NCBI GenBank assembly: GCA_964394795.1
Contig: CAYMYX010000032.1
Coordinates: 1-17,725, forward strand
Source: CAYFUF01 sp964394795
GTDB taxonomy: Bacteria; Bacillota; Clostridia; Tissierellales; Peptoniphilaceae
Reading direction: 5' to 3'
Length of the DNA: 17,725 bases
Shown: positions 7,248 through 14,670 of the stretch, piece by piece
How positions within the stretch are numbered: position 1 is the first letter of the stretch
Layout of the letters: the number at the start of each line of letters is the position of its first letter
Made by a program: the position numbers and the translations under genes
The notes under the pieces: generated by a model
The model's database searches: none
What the model saw: the letters and a program-made list of their open reading frames with translations, nothing else
What the model was told of the DNA's origin: nothing

Positions 7248-7550
7248 GGGCTGTGTCAGAATTTTTAGACATTTTGATACCGTCCCTTTTTTTGTGGTAA
7301 ACCTATAGAATTGCGATTTGCTATTTTTGTTGGCTACCACTTTGCGTATTCTCGATTTATGTTTTACCGACGAGGTCATTCCCATAAAACATAATCGCAT
7401 ATTCTTGATTTATGGTTTATTTTGTCGCTCCGACGTCCCCATGGCCCACCAAATTTGGGCCATCCACTTGACCCCAAAAACCACTACAAAAAAAGCGGGA
7501 CCAACAAGCCCCGCTTTTTATCTAAACGTCGCTAATAACTTTTTCAACAC
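7248..7550. mobile_element. Dispersed-repeat cluster 1 (units A, D, C), IS-remnant-like
   Basis: This 322-base gene-free gap is almost filled by repeats shared with 12051-12179 and 16116-16591. Unit A is GGGCTGTGTCAGAAT (7248-7262), with a decayed inverted partner ending near 7286. Unit D (about 7280-7342) matches 16116-16178. Next comes an inverted repeat CCATAAA/TTTATGG (7382-7388/7409-7415) and a hairpin TGGCCCA/TGGGCCA (7442-7448/7456-7462). Unit C (7471-7550) ends 3 bases before the stop of the - strand gene. No intact transposase can be read. I infer a decayed insertion element or a short interspersed repeat, but cannot name its family. Confidence 0.6.
7490..7519. terminator. Terminator inside repeat unit C, copy 1
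   Basis: AAAAAGCGGG (7490-7499) pairs with CCCGCTTTTT (7510-7519) around a 10-base loop, with further A/T on each side. It lies 35 bases past the stop of the CsbD-like gene and should end the - strand operon; it can also act on +. The same hairpin recurs at 12118-12148 and, decayed, near 16476-16500. Confidence 0.85.
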
Positions 7551-7553
7551 CAA

Positions 7554-8051
7554 CTACTTCTTCGAAAAATCCTTCAACCCTTTGTTGGTTTTCTTACCGG
7601 CAACTTCGGCTCCTTTACCAAATTTCCGTAGAGCCTTGCTTGCCGCTTGGGACACTTCGTTGGTCTTCTTGCCGGCAACCTTTGCTTTGCCACCAGCCGT
7701 TTTGGCACCCTTTTGTACGCTGGCTTTCACATCTTTAGCCGCCATTGTAGCATCCTTCTTGGTTGCCTTGGCTTTCTTGGAAGCGGTATCGGCCAATTCA
7801 ATGCTTCGGTCTCTCGCCTTATCCACACCCTTCTTTGCCGCCTTGACGTTGGCACCAATAGCAGCAGAAGTTCGGCTGATTCCCTTCTTCGTCTTGTCGA
7901 TGGTGTCGGTTACGCTAGCTACATTGCCCTTCAGACCACCCTTAAGTTGGTCCCTTTTCCCCGACCGTTTCAGTTTCTTATTCCCGGTCAAATCACCGAT
8001 TGTTTCTTTGACTTTGCCTTTAACTTTATCAACTTTTCCTCGGTCTTTCAT
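7554..8051 (-). CDS. CsbD-like N-terminus with long Lys/Ala-rich tail
   Basis: This is a 165-residue, strongly basic protein with AAGGGGGGAG before the ATG. Residues 4-45 resemble a CsbD-type stress protein: KVDKVKGKVKETIGDLTGNK followed by GKRDQLKGGLKGNV. The CsbD family is about 60 residues long, so the remaining ~115 residues are an addition. That tail is rich in K, A, T and D, contains repeats such as AGGKAKVAGKKTNE and GAEVAGKKTNKGL, and resembles histone-H1-like or LEA-like helical tails. It has no signal peptide or membrane helix, so it is cytoplasmic. It is the third gene of an operon after the cyclophilin and a tiny membrane peptide. A stress or nucleoid role is inference. Confidence 0.8.
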   Translation of the reverse strand: MKDRGKVDKVKGKVKETIGDLTGNKKLKRSGKRDQLKGGLKGNVASVTDTIDKTKKGISRTSAAIGANVKAAKKGVDKARDRSIELADTASKKAKATKKDATMAAKDVKASVQKGAKTAGGKAKVAGKKTNEVSQAASKALRKFGKGAEVAGKKTNKGLKDFSKK

Positions 8052-8081
8052 AACTCCCCCCTTAATTTTGTCCTTGCAACC

Positions 8082-8189
8082 TTACAGTATCGCTTGCAGA
8101 ACCATACTTAATAGCACCAAAAAAATCAGGGCAATCAAGTAGACGAGTATCGTCGAAGGTTCCTTATTGTCTTTGTCATGCTTATCCAT
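8082..8189 (-). CDS. Small membrane peptide, 35 residues
   Basis: An ATG at 8189 opens two bases after the cyclophilin TAA (TAA-TT-ATG) and runs to a TAA at 8082-8084. The peptide has a charged start, MDKHDKDNKEPST, followed by one membrane helix, ILVYLIALIFLVLLSMVLQA. The reasons to believe it are the near-overlap with the upstream stop, a clean soluble-then-hydrophobic pattern, and a gap of only 30 bases to the next gene's start. The AAGAAG upstream is a weak ribosome site, so translation would rely on coupling. I do not recognise a family. Confidence 0.6.
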   Translation of the reverse strand: MDKHDKDNKEPSTILVYLIALIFLVLLSMVLQAIL

Positions 8190-8191
8190 AA

Positions 8192-8722
8192 TTATTCGCC
8201 AATCTTCTTAGGCTCAGGATAGTCCACTCCAAAGGTGTCCACGGTAACCCGCTTGATCTTTTGCTCTTCATTGGGTTTGTCTCGGAAGTCGGTGCGAACT
8301 TCAGCTATCTCGTCCACGACATCCATGCCTTCAATGACTTGCCCAAAACCTGCATATTCCCCGTCGAGATGGGGCGACGTCTTATGCATAACGAAAAACT
8401 GGCTACCACCGGAATTGGGGGCCATAGTCCTCGCCATCGACAACACGCCCGGCTCATGCTTCAAGTCGTTGATAAAACCATTGCTGGTAAATTCGCCACG
8501 GATAGCGTAGCCAGGTCCGCCAGCGCCCGTTCCGTCGGGGTCGCCACCTTGAATCATGAAGCCCTTGATGACTCTATGAAAGATGATGCCGTCGTAGTAA
8601 CCCTTCTTAATCAAAGAAATGAAGTTGTTTACTGTATTCGGAGCAATCTCCGGATAGAGTTCCGCAACAAAGGTCTTGCCGCTTTCCATCTCAAAGGTCA
8701 CTTGTGGATTCTTGTTTTCCAT
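8192..8722 (-). CDS. Cyclophilin-type peptidyl-prolyl cis-trans isomerase
   Basis: This is a 176-residue cytoplasmic cyclophilin with AAGGAGGAAG before the ATG and no signal peptide. Active-site motifs are FHRVIKGFMIQGGD (48-61, with catalytic Arg50 and the Phe and Gln of the proline pocket), MARTMAPNSGGSQFF (96-110) and the HLDGEYAGFGQV loop (118-129). The position of the cyclosporin-contacting Trp of eukaryotic members holds a non-Trp residue, as is normal in bacteria. It is the first gene of a three-gene - strand operon. Its role is general protein folding. Confidence 0.95.
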   Translation of the reverse strand: MENKNPQVTFEMESGKTFVAELYPEIAPNTVNNFISLIKKGYYDGIIFHRVIKGFMIQGGDPDGTGAGGPGYAIRGEFTSNGFINDLKHEPGVLSMARTMAPNSGGSQFFVMHKTSPHLDGEYAGFGQVIEGMDVVDEIAEVRTDFRDKPNEEQKIKRVTVDTFGVDYPEPKKIGE

Positions 8723-8836
8723 ATTATTCTTCCTCCTTAAGTTTATTCGTTAACCGTTTCTCCTCAAGTTTCTTACTCGAGGTCACACGAAAATTGTCTG
8801 CCCTTCTATAATACCCCACTTTTCTCGTCCTTCCCT

Positions 8837-8887
8837 CCGCATGTCAATGCTTTTGGGGTATCAAGTAAACATTACGGAGACATGCGG
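8837..8887. promoter_or_regulatory. Long inverted repeat in the divergent intergenic region
   Basis: CCGCATGTC (8837-8845) pairs with GACATGCGG (8879-8887), and AATG/CATT inside extends the helix past a short bulge, around a ~20-base loop. It lies between the divergent cyclophilin and FAD/NAD(P) genes (221 bases apart). It could be an RNA hairpin in the + strand leader or a spaced DNA operator. A TTGACA on the - strand at 8842-8847 lies inside one arm but has no -10 at a normal distance. Confidence 0.4.
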
Positions 8888-8943
8888 CAGCCAAGTACTT
8901 CCGCAACTCTGAACTTTACAATAAGATAAAGGAAGGTTACTTA

Positions 8944-10422
8944 ATGAATATAGCAATTGTTGGTGTGGGCATCGCGGGAGCCAACACCCTAAGGTATATC
9001 CTCACACACGAGAACTTTACCCAAGATGACAAGATTACCCTTTTCGAAACTCGGTCCGATTTGGGAAGAGGCCTCGCCTATGAGAAGGATACGAAATATA
9101 AAGTGCTCAATATTTCCCACGTGGAGATGAGTGTGGAAGACGATCCTATGGACTTCGTCAACTGGATGGAGGAGAATGACAAAGAGCTCAACTTTGAGGA
9201 CCTCATTCCAAGAATCGACGTCGGCGAATATATCGAAGAACGCTACGAGGACTACTTCAACCATCCCCAAGTAAACCACATCCAACAAGAGGTGACGGAT
9301 ATCGGGGTTCTTGAAGGAAAAGAGGGTGTACCCCATACTTATCGAATTAAGACCGATGACTGGTTGGAGGAAGAATTCTCCGCCGTTTTCCTCACGTTAG
9401 GCCACCCCGACTATAACGACCACTACGACTTGGAAGGCACAGACAACTATGTCCACAGCCCCTACCCTCTTGCTAAGGTGCTTGCTGAAATTAAGCCTAC
9501 CGACCGGGTCGGCATCATCGGAAGCGGCCCCACCGGAATCGATGCCTACCGCTACCTTGCCCAAGAGACGAAGATGGAAGTACCAGTCCACTTCCTCGTG
9601 CGAAAGAAGGCCTTCTCCTTGGCCGGTATCGTGTTGGAGCGTGATGAGGACTACGCCTTTTCCATGACCCACGAATGGATAGAGGAGAAGAAAAAGGCTA
9701 ATGGGGGCCATGTACCTCTACAAAACATCCTCGACCTCATCGCAGGTGACTTCGCCGCTGAAGGCGCATCCTTCGACGACACCTATGAGCGGGTGAAGGG
9801 TCTCGAAATTGACATGCAGAGGAAAATAATTGAAGAAAATGACCAAGAGCTTGCCCTAATCTTGGCTTACTTTGAACGCTTCGTGGAATTCTTCCCCGTC
9901 CTCTTTGGCCTCTTAACGGGGTCCGATCGGGAGGAGCTTCTGGAGGGCTACGACAAGCGCTTAGAAGTATTCCGTAGCTTCACACCGGTGAAGACAGTGG
10001 AATGGTTGATCGAGGAAATGGATGCCGGCAAACTGTCTTTGGACTTCGGCCTCAAAGATATCATCGTCTTGGAGGATGGCAAGTTCATGGTCAAGGGATC
10101 TAAGGATGTTGTCGTCGACATCTTGATCAACGCAGGGGGCTTCAACCGCAAGCTAGAAGCTAACTTCGCCAAGAACAAGCTGTTAGCTAATCTCTTCGAC
10201 CGCAACCTCATTCTGGCGGACAAGGAAGGGAAGGATATTGTGATTACATGGCCCAAATCATCCATCCTCAACAAGGAATACGGAGATATGGACAATATGT
10301 ATCTCATGGGCCTGTGGGTCAACACCACTCACTACAGAAATAATGATTTCCGCTCGATACTCAGTGTCAGCGAGAAAGTAGCCAAGAACTTTATGGACCA
10401 CGTTTATCCAAAGCTTGCCTAA
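8944..10422 (+). CDS. FAD/NAD(P)-binding protein (NAD_binding_9 type)
   Basis: This is a 492-residue protein with AAGGAAGG before the ATG. It has two dinucleotide folds. The first is at the N-terminus, IAIVGVGIAG (3-12) with an acidic residue at the end of strand 2 (FETRS, 34-38), for FAD. The second is VGIIGSGPTGIDAYRYL (189-205), for NAD(P). After it comes VHFLVRKKAFS, as in flavin monooxygenase-like and HcgB/hydroxyacylglutathione-type 'FAD-NAD(P)-binding' proteins. The middle ~150 residues are helical and acidic. The final part carries the usual DILINAGGFNR and the NMYLMGLWVNTTH region that closes the FAD site. The substrate is unknown. It ends two bases before the promoter of the next gene and has no clear terminator of its own. 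Confidence 0.85.
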   Translation: MNIAIVGVGIAGANTLRYILTHENFTQDDKITLFETRSDLGRGLAYEKDTKYKVLNISHVEMSVEDDPMDFVNWMEENDKELNFEDLIPRIDVGEYIEERYEDYFNHPQVNHIQQEVTDIGVLEGKEGVPHTYRIKTDDWLEEEFSAVFLTLGHPDYNDHYDLEGTDNYVHSPYPLAKVLAEIKPTDRVGIIGSGPTGIDAYRYLAQETKMEVPVHFLVRKKAFSLAGIVLERDEDYAFSMTHEWIEEKKKANGGHVPLQNILDLIAGDFAAEGASFDDTYERVKGLEIDMQRKIIEENDQELALILAYFERFVEFFPVLFGLLTGSDREELLEGYDKRLEVFRSFTPVKTVEWLIEEMDAGKLSLDFGLKDIIVLEDGKFMVKGSKDVVVDILINAGGFNRKLEANFAKNKLLANLFDRNLILADKEGKDIVITWPKSSILNKEYGDMDNMYLMGLWVNTTHYRNNDFRSILSVSEKVAKNFMDHVYPKLA

Positions 10423-10424
10423 GT

Positions 10425-10453
10425 TTGACAAGCTCGTCGGGTTAAGGTAGAAT
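10425..10453 (+). promoter_or_regulatory. Sigma-A type promoter of the DUF1836 gene
   Basis: A perfect TTGACA -35 (10425-10430) is separated by exactly 17 bases from TAGAAT (10448-10453). It begins just after the upstream stop codon, so DUF1836 and perhaps degV are transcribed from here. The leader to the ATG is about 37 bases. This is the best consensus promoter in the window. Confidence 0.85.
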
Positions 10454-10496
10454 TATATAGTTTTTATTACTAGGTATTTTAACGAAAGGGTGCATT

Positions 10497-11057
10497 ATGC
10501 GAGAACGATTACGATTAATAGCCAACTTCCACTGTCCCAAATGGGACGAGATCCCCGATTCAGGTTTATTGAATGCTGAGGTGTTGGACTTTATTAACAG
10601 CAACCTTTCCCCTATCCTAACCAACGAAGATCGCATCACCAAAATGATGATTCAAAACTATGTTAAGCAAGGAATTGTTCCCAAGCCTACGGGACGGAAG
10701 TATGATCGAAGTCAGATCGCTCACCTGATTGTCATCGTCAGCTACAAGCAGGTCCTACGAATGGAGAATATCCACAAGGGAATTCAACTCCAGGTCTCCC
10801 TAACGGGAATCGAAGAGGCTTATGCCCACTTCGCCAAAGCTTTAGATGATGCAATCGACCATTACTTCCAACCCATCCTTACGGGTGGAGACCTTGTTTT
10901 CGAACGTTTTGATTTGCGAGAGGACAATATTGGCGTAGTGTCCATTGCCCACGCCTCAGCCCTTCGCCTTCTAGGCAATATGATTCTTGAATGCGGAGGC
11001 TTTAAAAAGCTTCGTGAATATGCCCAATCATTGGATTCAGGCGACGGCGAAAGCTAG
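10497..11057 (+). CDS. DUF1836 domain protein, MerR-like DNA-binding candidate
   Basis: This is a 186-residue cytoplasmic protein with GAAAGGGTG before the ATG. The DUF1836 signature is at about 44-95: DRITKMMIQNYVKQGIVPKP, then GRKYDRSQIAHLIVI and YKQVLRMENI. Its helix-turn-helix plus wing layout is like the N-terminal part of MerR regulators. The C-terminal half is helical and unassigned. The family has no well-described regulon. It lies 76 bases upstream of a DegV gene, and the two may form a transcription unit from the promoter at 10425. A palindrome at 11081 lies between them. Confidence 0.88.
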   Translation: MRERLRLIANFHCPKWDEIPDSGLLNAEVLDFINSNLSPILTNEDRITKMMIQNYVKQGIVPKPTGRKYDRSQIAHLIVIVSYKQVLRMENIHKGIQLQVSLTGIEEAYAHFAKALDDAIDHYFQPILTGGDLVFERFDLREDNIGVVSIAHASALRLLGNMILECGGFKKLREYAQSLDSGDGES

Positions 11058-11080
11058 CGCTATCGGTTAAACCTATCTTC

Positions 11081-11093
11081 GAGGTAATACCTC
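11081..11093 (+). promoter_or_regulatory. 13-bp palindrome upstream of degV-family gene
   Basis: GAGGTAATACCTC is a perfect palindrome around a central A, in the 76-base gap before the DegV gene. As RNA it would give a 4-bp stem at best, so a protein-binding site is more likely than a hairpin. No clear -35/-10 pair is seen next to it. Confidence 0.3.
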
Positions 11094-11133
11094 AAATGAA
11101 AGACTGATAAATACTTTAAAGAGGAGTTTTACT

Positions 11134-11991
11134 ATGGCAAAAAAATATGGCGTTATCCTAGACAGCACTACCCCAAAGGTTCCAGGCTTGGAGGATCACC
11201 CAGATGTATACTGGCTTCCCCTACGAATCATCGTCGATGGTCAGGACTACCAAGATGGTGTCAACATCAACAACCAAGACCTTGGCAAGTACCTTCATGA
11301 AAGAAGGGAAGTAACCAGTTCCCAACCGAATATCGCATCCATCGTAGATACCTTCGAAGAGGCTTCTACCAAAGGCTATGATCATATCTTTGCGATTGCA
11401 CTCAGCACCCACCTGTCTGGTACCTACAGTGCCTTCCTCCTTGCCCAAGAGCAATGCGAGTTAGACAATCTCACAATTCTTGATTCGGAAAGTATCGCGG
11501 GTCCGGTAGCCATCATGGCCCAACGAGTTCTTGATGGTGCAGAAGCAGACGAGAGTCCCGAGGAAGTTATGGAGGCCCTCCTCTATTTGAAGGACAACAA
11601 CGAAGGTTTGGTCCACCCCTCCTCCCTTGAGCGCTTGATGATCAGTGGCCGCTTAAGAAAGAGTGTCGGTACAATCGCCAGCATGCTGAGAATTCGTATC
11701 CTGCTTTCTCTGCCCAACAAGCCGGAGAAAGTAGAAAGCCACGGCCTCTACCGGTCGAACAAGAAAATGATGAACGAGATTTTCGACCAGATGGAGCGAA
11801 TCGGAGTCAACGAAGAGGACTGGATTATCTACCTCTTAGACTTTGATGCCCAAGATATCATGGCCGAATGGGAGAAAGAGATTAAAGAGAAGTATCCCAA
11901 CATTACGATCAAGAAAGCGGAAGCACCAACGGTTATCAGTATCCACGTTGGAGAAGGAACGGTTATCATCCAATTTACGAAAGTGAAATAG
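11134..11991 (+). CDS. DegV family protein (fatty-acid-binding FakB-like)
   Basis: This is a 285-residue protein with AAAGAGGAG before the ATG. DegV proteins bind a fatty acid and present its carboxylate to the kinase FakA for phosphorylation. Seen here are DST at 10-12, TSSQPN (61-66, the usual TSQPS/T), LSTHLSGTYSA (90-100) and SLERLMISGRLRKSVGTIAS (164-183) followed by MLRIRILL. The usual C-terminal HxGPG motif appears as SIHVGEGT, with Glu replacing Pro, so ligand handling may differ. No fakA is visible, so the partner is elsewhere if it exists. Repeat units B and A follow the stop and may end the transcript. Confidence 0.92.
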   Translation: MAKKYGVILDSTTPKVPGLEDHPDVYWLPLRIIVDGQDYQDGVNINNQDLGKYLHERREVTSSQPNIASIVDTFEEASTKGYDHIFAIALSTHLSGTYSAFLLAQEQCELDNLTILDSESIAGPVAIMAQRVLDGAEADESPEEVMEALLYLKDNNEGLVHPSSLERLMISGRLRKSVGTIASMLRIRILLSLPNKPEKVESHGLYRSNKKMMNEIFDQMERIGVNEEDWIIYLLDFDAQDIMAEWEKEIKEKYPNITIKKAEAPTVISIHVGEGTVIIQFTKVK

Positions 11992-12007
11992 AAATTTGCA
12001 GAGTAAA

Positions 12008-12030
12008 GGGGCTGTTGCAAAATAGACTCT
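12008..12030 (+). repeat. Repeat unit B, solo copy
   Basis: This 23-bp sequence begins GGGGCTGTTGCAAAATAGAC. It differs by one base from 16031-16053 and also by one base from the reverse complement of 16691-16713. At the right end of the window these two copies form terminal inverted repeats; here there is a single end with no partner. It is most simply read as a solo end of an insertion element or MITE. Confidence 0.75.
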
Positions 12031-12050
12031 ATAAACCGTTCAATCCAATC

Positions 12051-12096
12051 GGGCTGTGTCAGAATGTCAAAAAATTCTGACACAGCCCCTTCTTTT
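12051..12096 (+). terminator. Repeat unit A, copy 2: perfect 15-bp inverted repeat
   Basis: GGGCTGTGTCAGAAT (12051-12065) and ATTCTGACACAGCCC (12074-12088) flank an 8-base loop, followed by CTTCTTTTTT. It works as a strong intrinsic terminator for the DegV gene. The same arm sequence at 7248 and 16554 shows that it is a mobile or duplicated unit rather than a gene-specific terminator. Two abutted ends of an excised insertion element would look like this (inference). Confidence 0.85.
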
Positions 12097-12100
12097 TTAG

Positions 12101-12179
12101 ACCCTAAAACCACAACAAAAAAAGCGGGACCAACAGGCCCGCTTTTTTATCTAAAAGTCGTTAATAACCTTTTCAACAC
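12101..12179. repeat. Repeat unit C, copy 2, with bidirectional terminator
   Basis: This ~80-bp unit matches 7471-7550 at most positions and 16457-16529 less well. Its core hairpin is AAAAAAGCGGG (12118-12128) with CCCGCTTTTTT (12138-12148). It lies 21 bases past the stop of the - strand hydroxyacid dehydrogenase and is its likely terminator. The orientation relative to the host gene is the same as for copy 1, next to an unrelated gene. Confidence 0.8.
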
Positions 12180-12200
12180 AACCTTCTTTGTTTATCTTGC

Positions 12201-13154
12201 TTATACTAGCGTCTTGATATCTTTACCGTTCAAGAAATCTACCGCATTCTCAAACACGATGTGGGCTCTCTTCTCCATAGCTTCTTCCGTGAAGTAAGCA
12301 ACGTGTGGAGTAAGGACGGTGTTTGGGGTGTCAAATAGTGGATGATTCTCTTCCAGCGGTGGCTCCGTATCGAAGACGTCGATGCCAGCGCCAGCAATCT
12401 TTCCTTCGTTGAGGGCCTTCGCTAAAGCTTGGGTATTGACGATAGGTCCCCTTGCACAGTTAATCAGGATGGCGGAGTCCTTCATCAAATCGTAGTGCTC
12501 ATCGGTGATGAAGTCTTTGGTTTCTTCGTTTTGTGGAAGGTGAACCGTAATGATATCGGATTCCTTCAATACCTCGTCCAAGGACTTGAAGACCAAACCT
12601 AAATCCTTTAACTCTTGGCTCTCTGAGCGGTTGTAACCGAAGAGGTTGGCGCCCATGGCCTTAAAAATCTCGGCTACGCGAGTACCAATCTTACCCGTTC
12701 CGATAATACCAACGGTGCGGCCAGCAATTTCCTTGCCCAAGTAATCGGCAGCCTTGCCGCCTTTACGGATGCCCTTGTCGGCTTCGCTAATCGTTCTTAA
12801 AAGGTCGATGGTAAGACCGATGACGAGCTCTGCAACCCCTTCATCGGAGTAGCCTGCTGCGTTGGAGACCAAGATCCCTTTATCCTTAGCTGCCTGCACG
12901 GGCACGTGGTCAACACCGGTGAATGCAATATTGATATACTTCAAATTAGGTGCCTGTTCAATCACTTCGATTGGCATTTTTGTATTGGCGAGGATGACTT
13001 GGTCGGCGTCACCTACACGGCTCACCCATTCTTCAACCGAAGTTGGCTTGGAGTCGTAAGATGTAAAGCTGTTGTCTCCACCCTGCAGGTCCTGAGCTAA
13101 TTCATCCAATAAATCACTGGTAATGGTTAGAGGTTCTACTAATACAGTTTTCAT
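12201..13154 (-). CDS. D-isomer-specific 2-hydroxyacid dehydrogenase
   Basis: This is a 317-residue enzyme with AGAAGGAG before the ATG. It interconverts a 2-oxoacid and a D-2-hydroxyacid using a nicotinamide cofactor. The catalytic triad is Arg235 (NCARGPIVN), Glu264 (DVFDTEPPL) and His284 (LTPHVAYFTEEAM). The Rossmann loop is GIIGTGKIG (149-157). Strand 2 ends in YNRSES, with no acidic residue where NAD-specific members have Asp and with an Arg nearby, which favours NADP(H) (inference). The final PHVAYFT lacks the Trp/Gly pattern of phosphoglycerate dehydrogenases, and there is no ACT domain, so it is not SerA. The exact substrate is open. It is divergent from a DAO-type oxidoreductase, 198 bases away. 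Confidence 0.93.
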   Translation of the reverse strand: MKTVLVEPLTITSDLLDELAQDLQGGDNSFTSYDSKPTSVEEWVSRVGDADQVILANTKMPIEVIEQAPNLKYINIAFTGVDHVPVQAAKDKGILVSNAAGYSDEGVAELVIGLTIDLLRTISEADKGIRKGGKAADYLGKEIAGRTVGIIGTGKIGTRVAEIFKAMGANLFGYNRSESQELKDLGLVFKSLDEVLKESDIITVHLPQNEETKDFITDEHYDLMKDSAILINCARGPIVNTQALAKALNEGKIAGAGIDVFDTEPPLEENHPLFDTPNTVLTPHVAYFTEEAMEKRAHIVFENAVDFLNGKDIKTLV

Positions 13155-13352
13155 GTAATCTCCTTCTCTTTAGTTCATTAACGCTACCCTACTATACTAT
13201 CATATCTGTCCCAATTTGAGGGCTTCACTCAGCCACTCACCAGATAGCGCCAGAAATCACTTATATGTCTAAATTGTCATAATTTGGCTATAGTTATCTT
13301 GACAGCACGAAAGGAAGCCTGTCCCTACAATATTAGAACGAAGGTATTCACT

Positions 13353-14576
13353 ATGCGTTTACACATCGGAGGTTTGTATTGGCCGGAAGTCACCAGTCTT
13401 CCGGAGATTCGACTAGCAAAAGATGCAGCTGACCTACATAAGGAGATCCTTGTTGTAGGCGGAGGTATTTCCGGAGCGATTTCTGCCTATCGCTTAGCCA
13501 AGGCGGGCCATCCAGTCAGCCTCATCGAAGAAAACACTATCGCTTCGGGATCGAGTGCGGCTAACACCGGCTTAATCCAGTACATGAGCGACCAAGGATT
13601 AGACGAGTTCATCGACCAAATCGGCAAAGAGAAAGCTGTGCGCTTCTACGACCAATCCATCGAAGCCGTGTCTACCTTAGTATCGATCAACGAAGATTTG
13701 GACAAGTTAGATGAGGAAACCTTTGAACTACGAGACAGCCTCATCCTCGCCACTGAGGAAGATAAAATCCAAACTCTGAAAGATGAAGTTGAAGCCCAGG
13801 AGGACCAAGATTACGCCGCCACCTACGAGTCAACGGCCGACCTCAAGGAAGACGACGTAGATGCCTACGCTGGCATGCGGATTGAAGGCGACATCGCCCT
13901 CAACCCCTACGGCTTCGTCCACCAGCTGATTCAAAAGGCCATCGACGAATACGATCTCAAGGTTCTCGAGCATACTCGCTTTGTCGACTTAGAAAGCTCA
14001 GAGGAAGGCCACCTCGTCCGCTTAGAAACCGAGGAAGGTGAGGAGGAAGCCGTCTTCGACCGTATCCTCTTTGCGACCGGCTACAATCCTTTGGACTTCC
14101 TCAAGCCTTACCTGACCAAGCTTCAAGTCAACAAAACGTATGTTACCGTATCCCAAAAGGATATCTCCTTAGATGAGGAGAAGGACTTCCTCGTTTGGGA
14201 AATGAAAGATCCTTACACCTACTTCAGGGAGACCTTTGACGGCCGTCTCATGATTGGCGGCATGGACAAAGAAGATGACCAGCTTCAAGAGGAAGATGTT
14301 CGCCTCCACGATGACGACTTGGTCGAGCAAACGAAGGACATGATCCAACTCGACGACTTCAAGTTCGAGCCGGAGTACTCCTACGCCGCCCTCTTCGGCG
14401 AAAGCAAAGATGGTATCCCCTACATGGGAACAGTTCCAGGCGATGACAAACTCTTCGTCATCTGCGCCGCCGGCGGCAACGGAACGATCTATTCGACGAT
14501 TGGCTCGGAGATGGCCCTCCTATGGGCTAAGGGAGAAGACCTCAGCGACTACGATATTTATCAATTGAATAGATAA
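13353..14576 (+). CDS. FAD-dependent oxidoreductase, DAO family
   Basis: This is a 407-residue protein. I set the start at 13353 because it gives MRLHIGGLYWPEVTSLPEIR, which matches the usual 'GxLxWP' opening of this group, and because GAAGG lies about 9 bases upstream; the longer frame from 13284 adds 23 unlikely residues. The FAD site is ILVVGGGISGAISAYRLAKAG (32-52) with Glu59 at the end of strand 2. SGSSAANTGLIQY (65-77) is the next FAD-contact segment. The C-terminal FAD closure is GIPYMGT (354-360) and AAGGNGTIYS (372-381). DAO members oxidise amines or amino acids. No Rieske domain follows, which separates it from longer homologues. The substrate is unknown. A hairpin ends the gene. 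Confidence 0.9.
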   Translation: MRLHIGGLYWPEVTSLPEIRLAKDAADLHKEILVVGGGISGAISAYRLAKAGHPVSLIEENTIASGSSAANTGLIQYMSDQGLDEFIDQIGKEKAVRFYDQSIEAVSTLVSINEDLDKLDEETFELRDSLILATEEDKIQTLKDEVEAQEDQDYAATYESTADLKEDDVDAYAGMRIEGDIALNPYGFVHQLIQKAIDEYDLKVLEHTRFVDLESSEEGHLVRLETEEGEEEAVFDRILFATGYNPLDFLKPYLTKLQVNKTYVTVSQKDISLDEEKDFLVWEMKDPYTYFRETFDGRLMIGGMDKEDDQLQEEDVRLHDDDLVEQTKDMIQLDDFKFEPEYSYAALFGESKDGIPYMGTVPGDDKLFVICAAGGNGTIYSTIGSEMALLWAKGEDLSDYDIYQLNR

Positions 14577-14585
14577 AGCATCTTG

Positions 14586-14616
14586 CGGGCGGCTCAAAGT
14601 GGACTGCCCGTTTTTC
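14586..14616 (+). terminator. Intrinsic terminator of the DAO-family gene
   Basis: CGGGCGG (14586-14592) pairs with CTGCCCG (14604-14610), including one G-U pair, around an 11-base loop, and TTTTT follows directly. It begins 9 bases after the stop codon. Confidence 0.85.
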
Positions 14617-14670
14617 TTGCTCAACATTCATGAAACTCCAGAAAACCAGTCGTCATCCCATTTTTTATTT

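Noticed and set aside
7318..8142. + strand open frame of 274 residues over repeats and the CsbD-like gene
   Set aside because: It is antisense to the basic protein, begins inside a repeat, and its composition is explained by complement of Lys/Ala codons.
8842..8847. TTGACA on the - strand as a cyclophilin promoter
   Set aside because: The only good -10 (TATTAT near 8808-8813) is about 28 bases away, which is too far.
13284..13352. Longer start for the DAO-family oxidoreductase
   Set aside because: The extra 23 residues do not fit the family opening, and the segment overlaps likely promoter sequence (TTGACA at 13299-13304).
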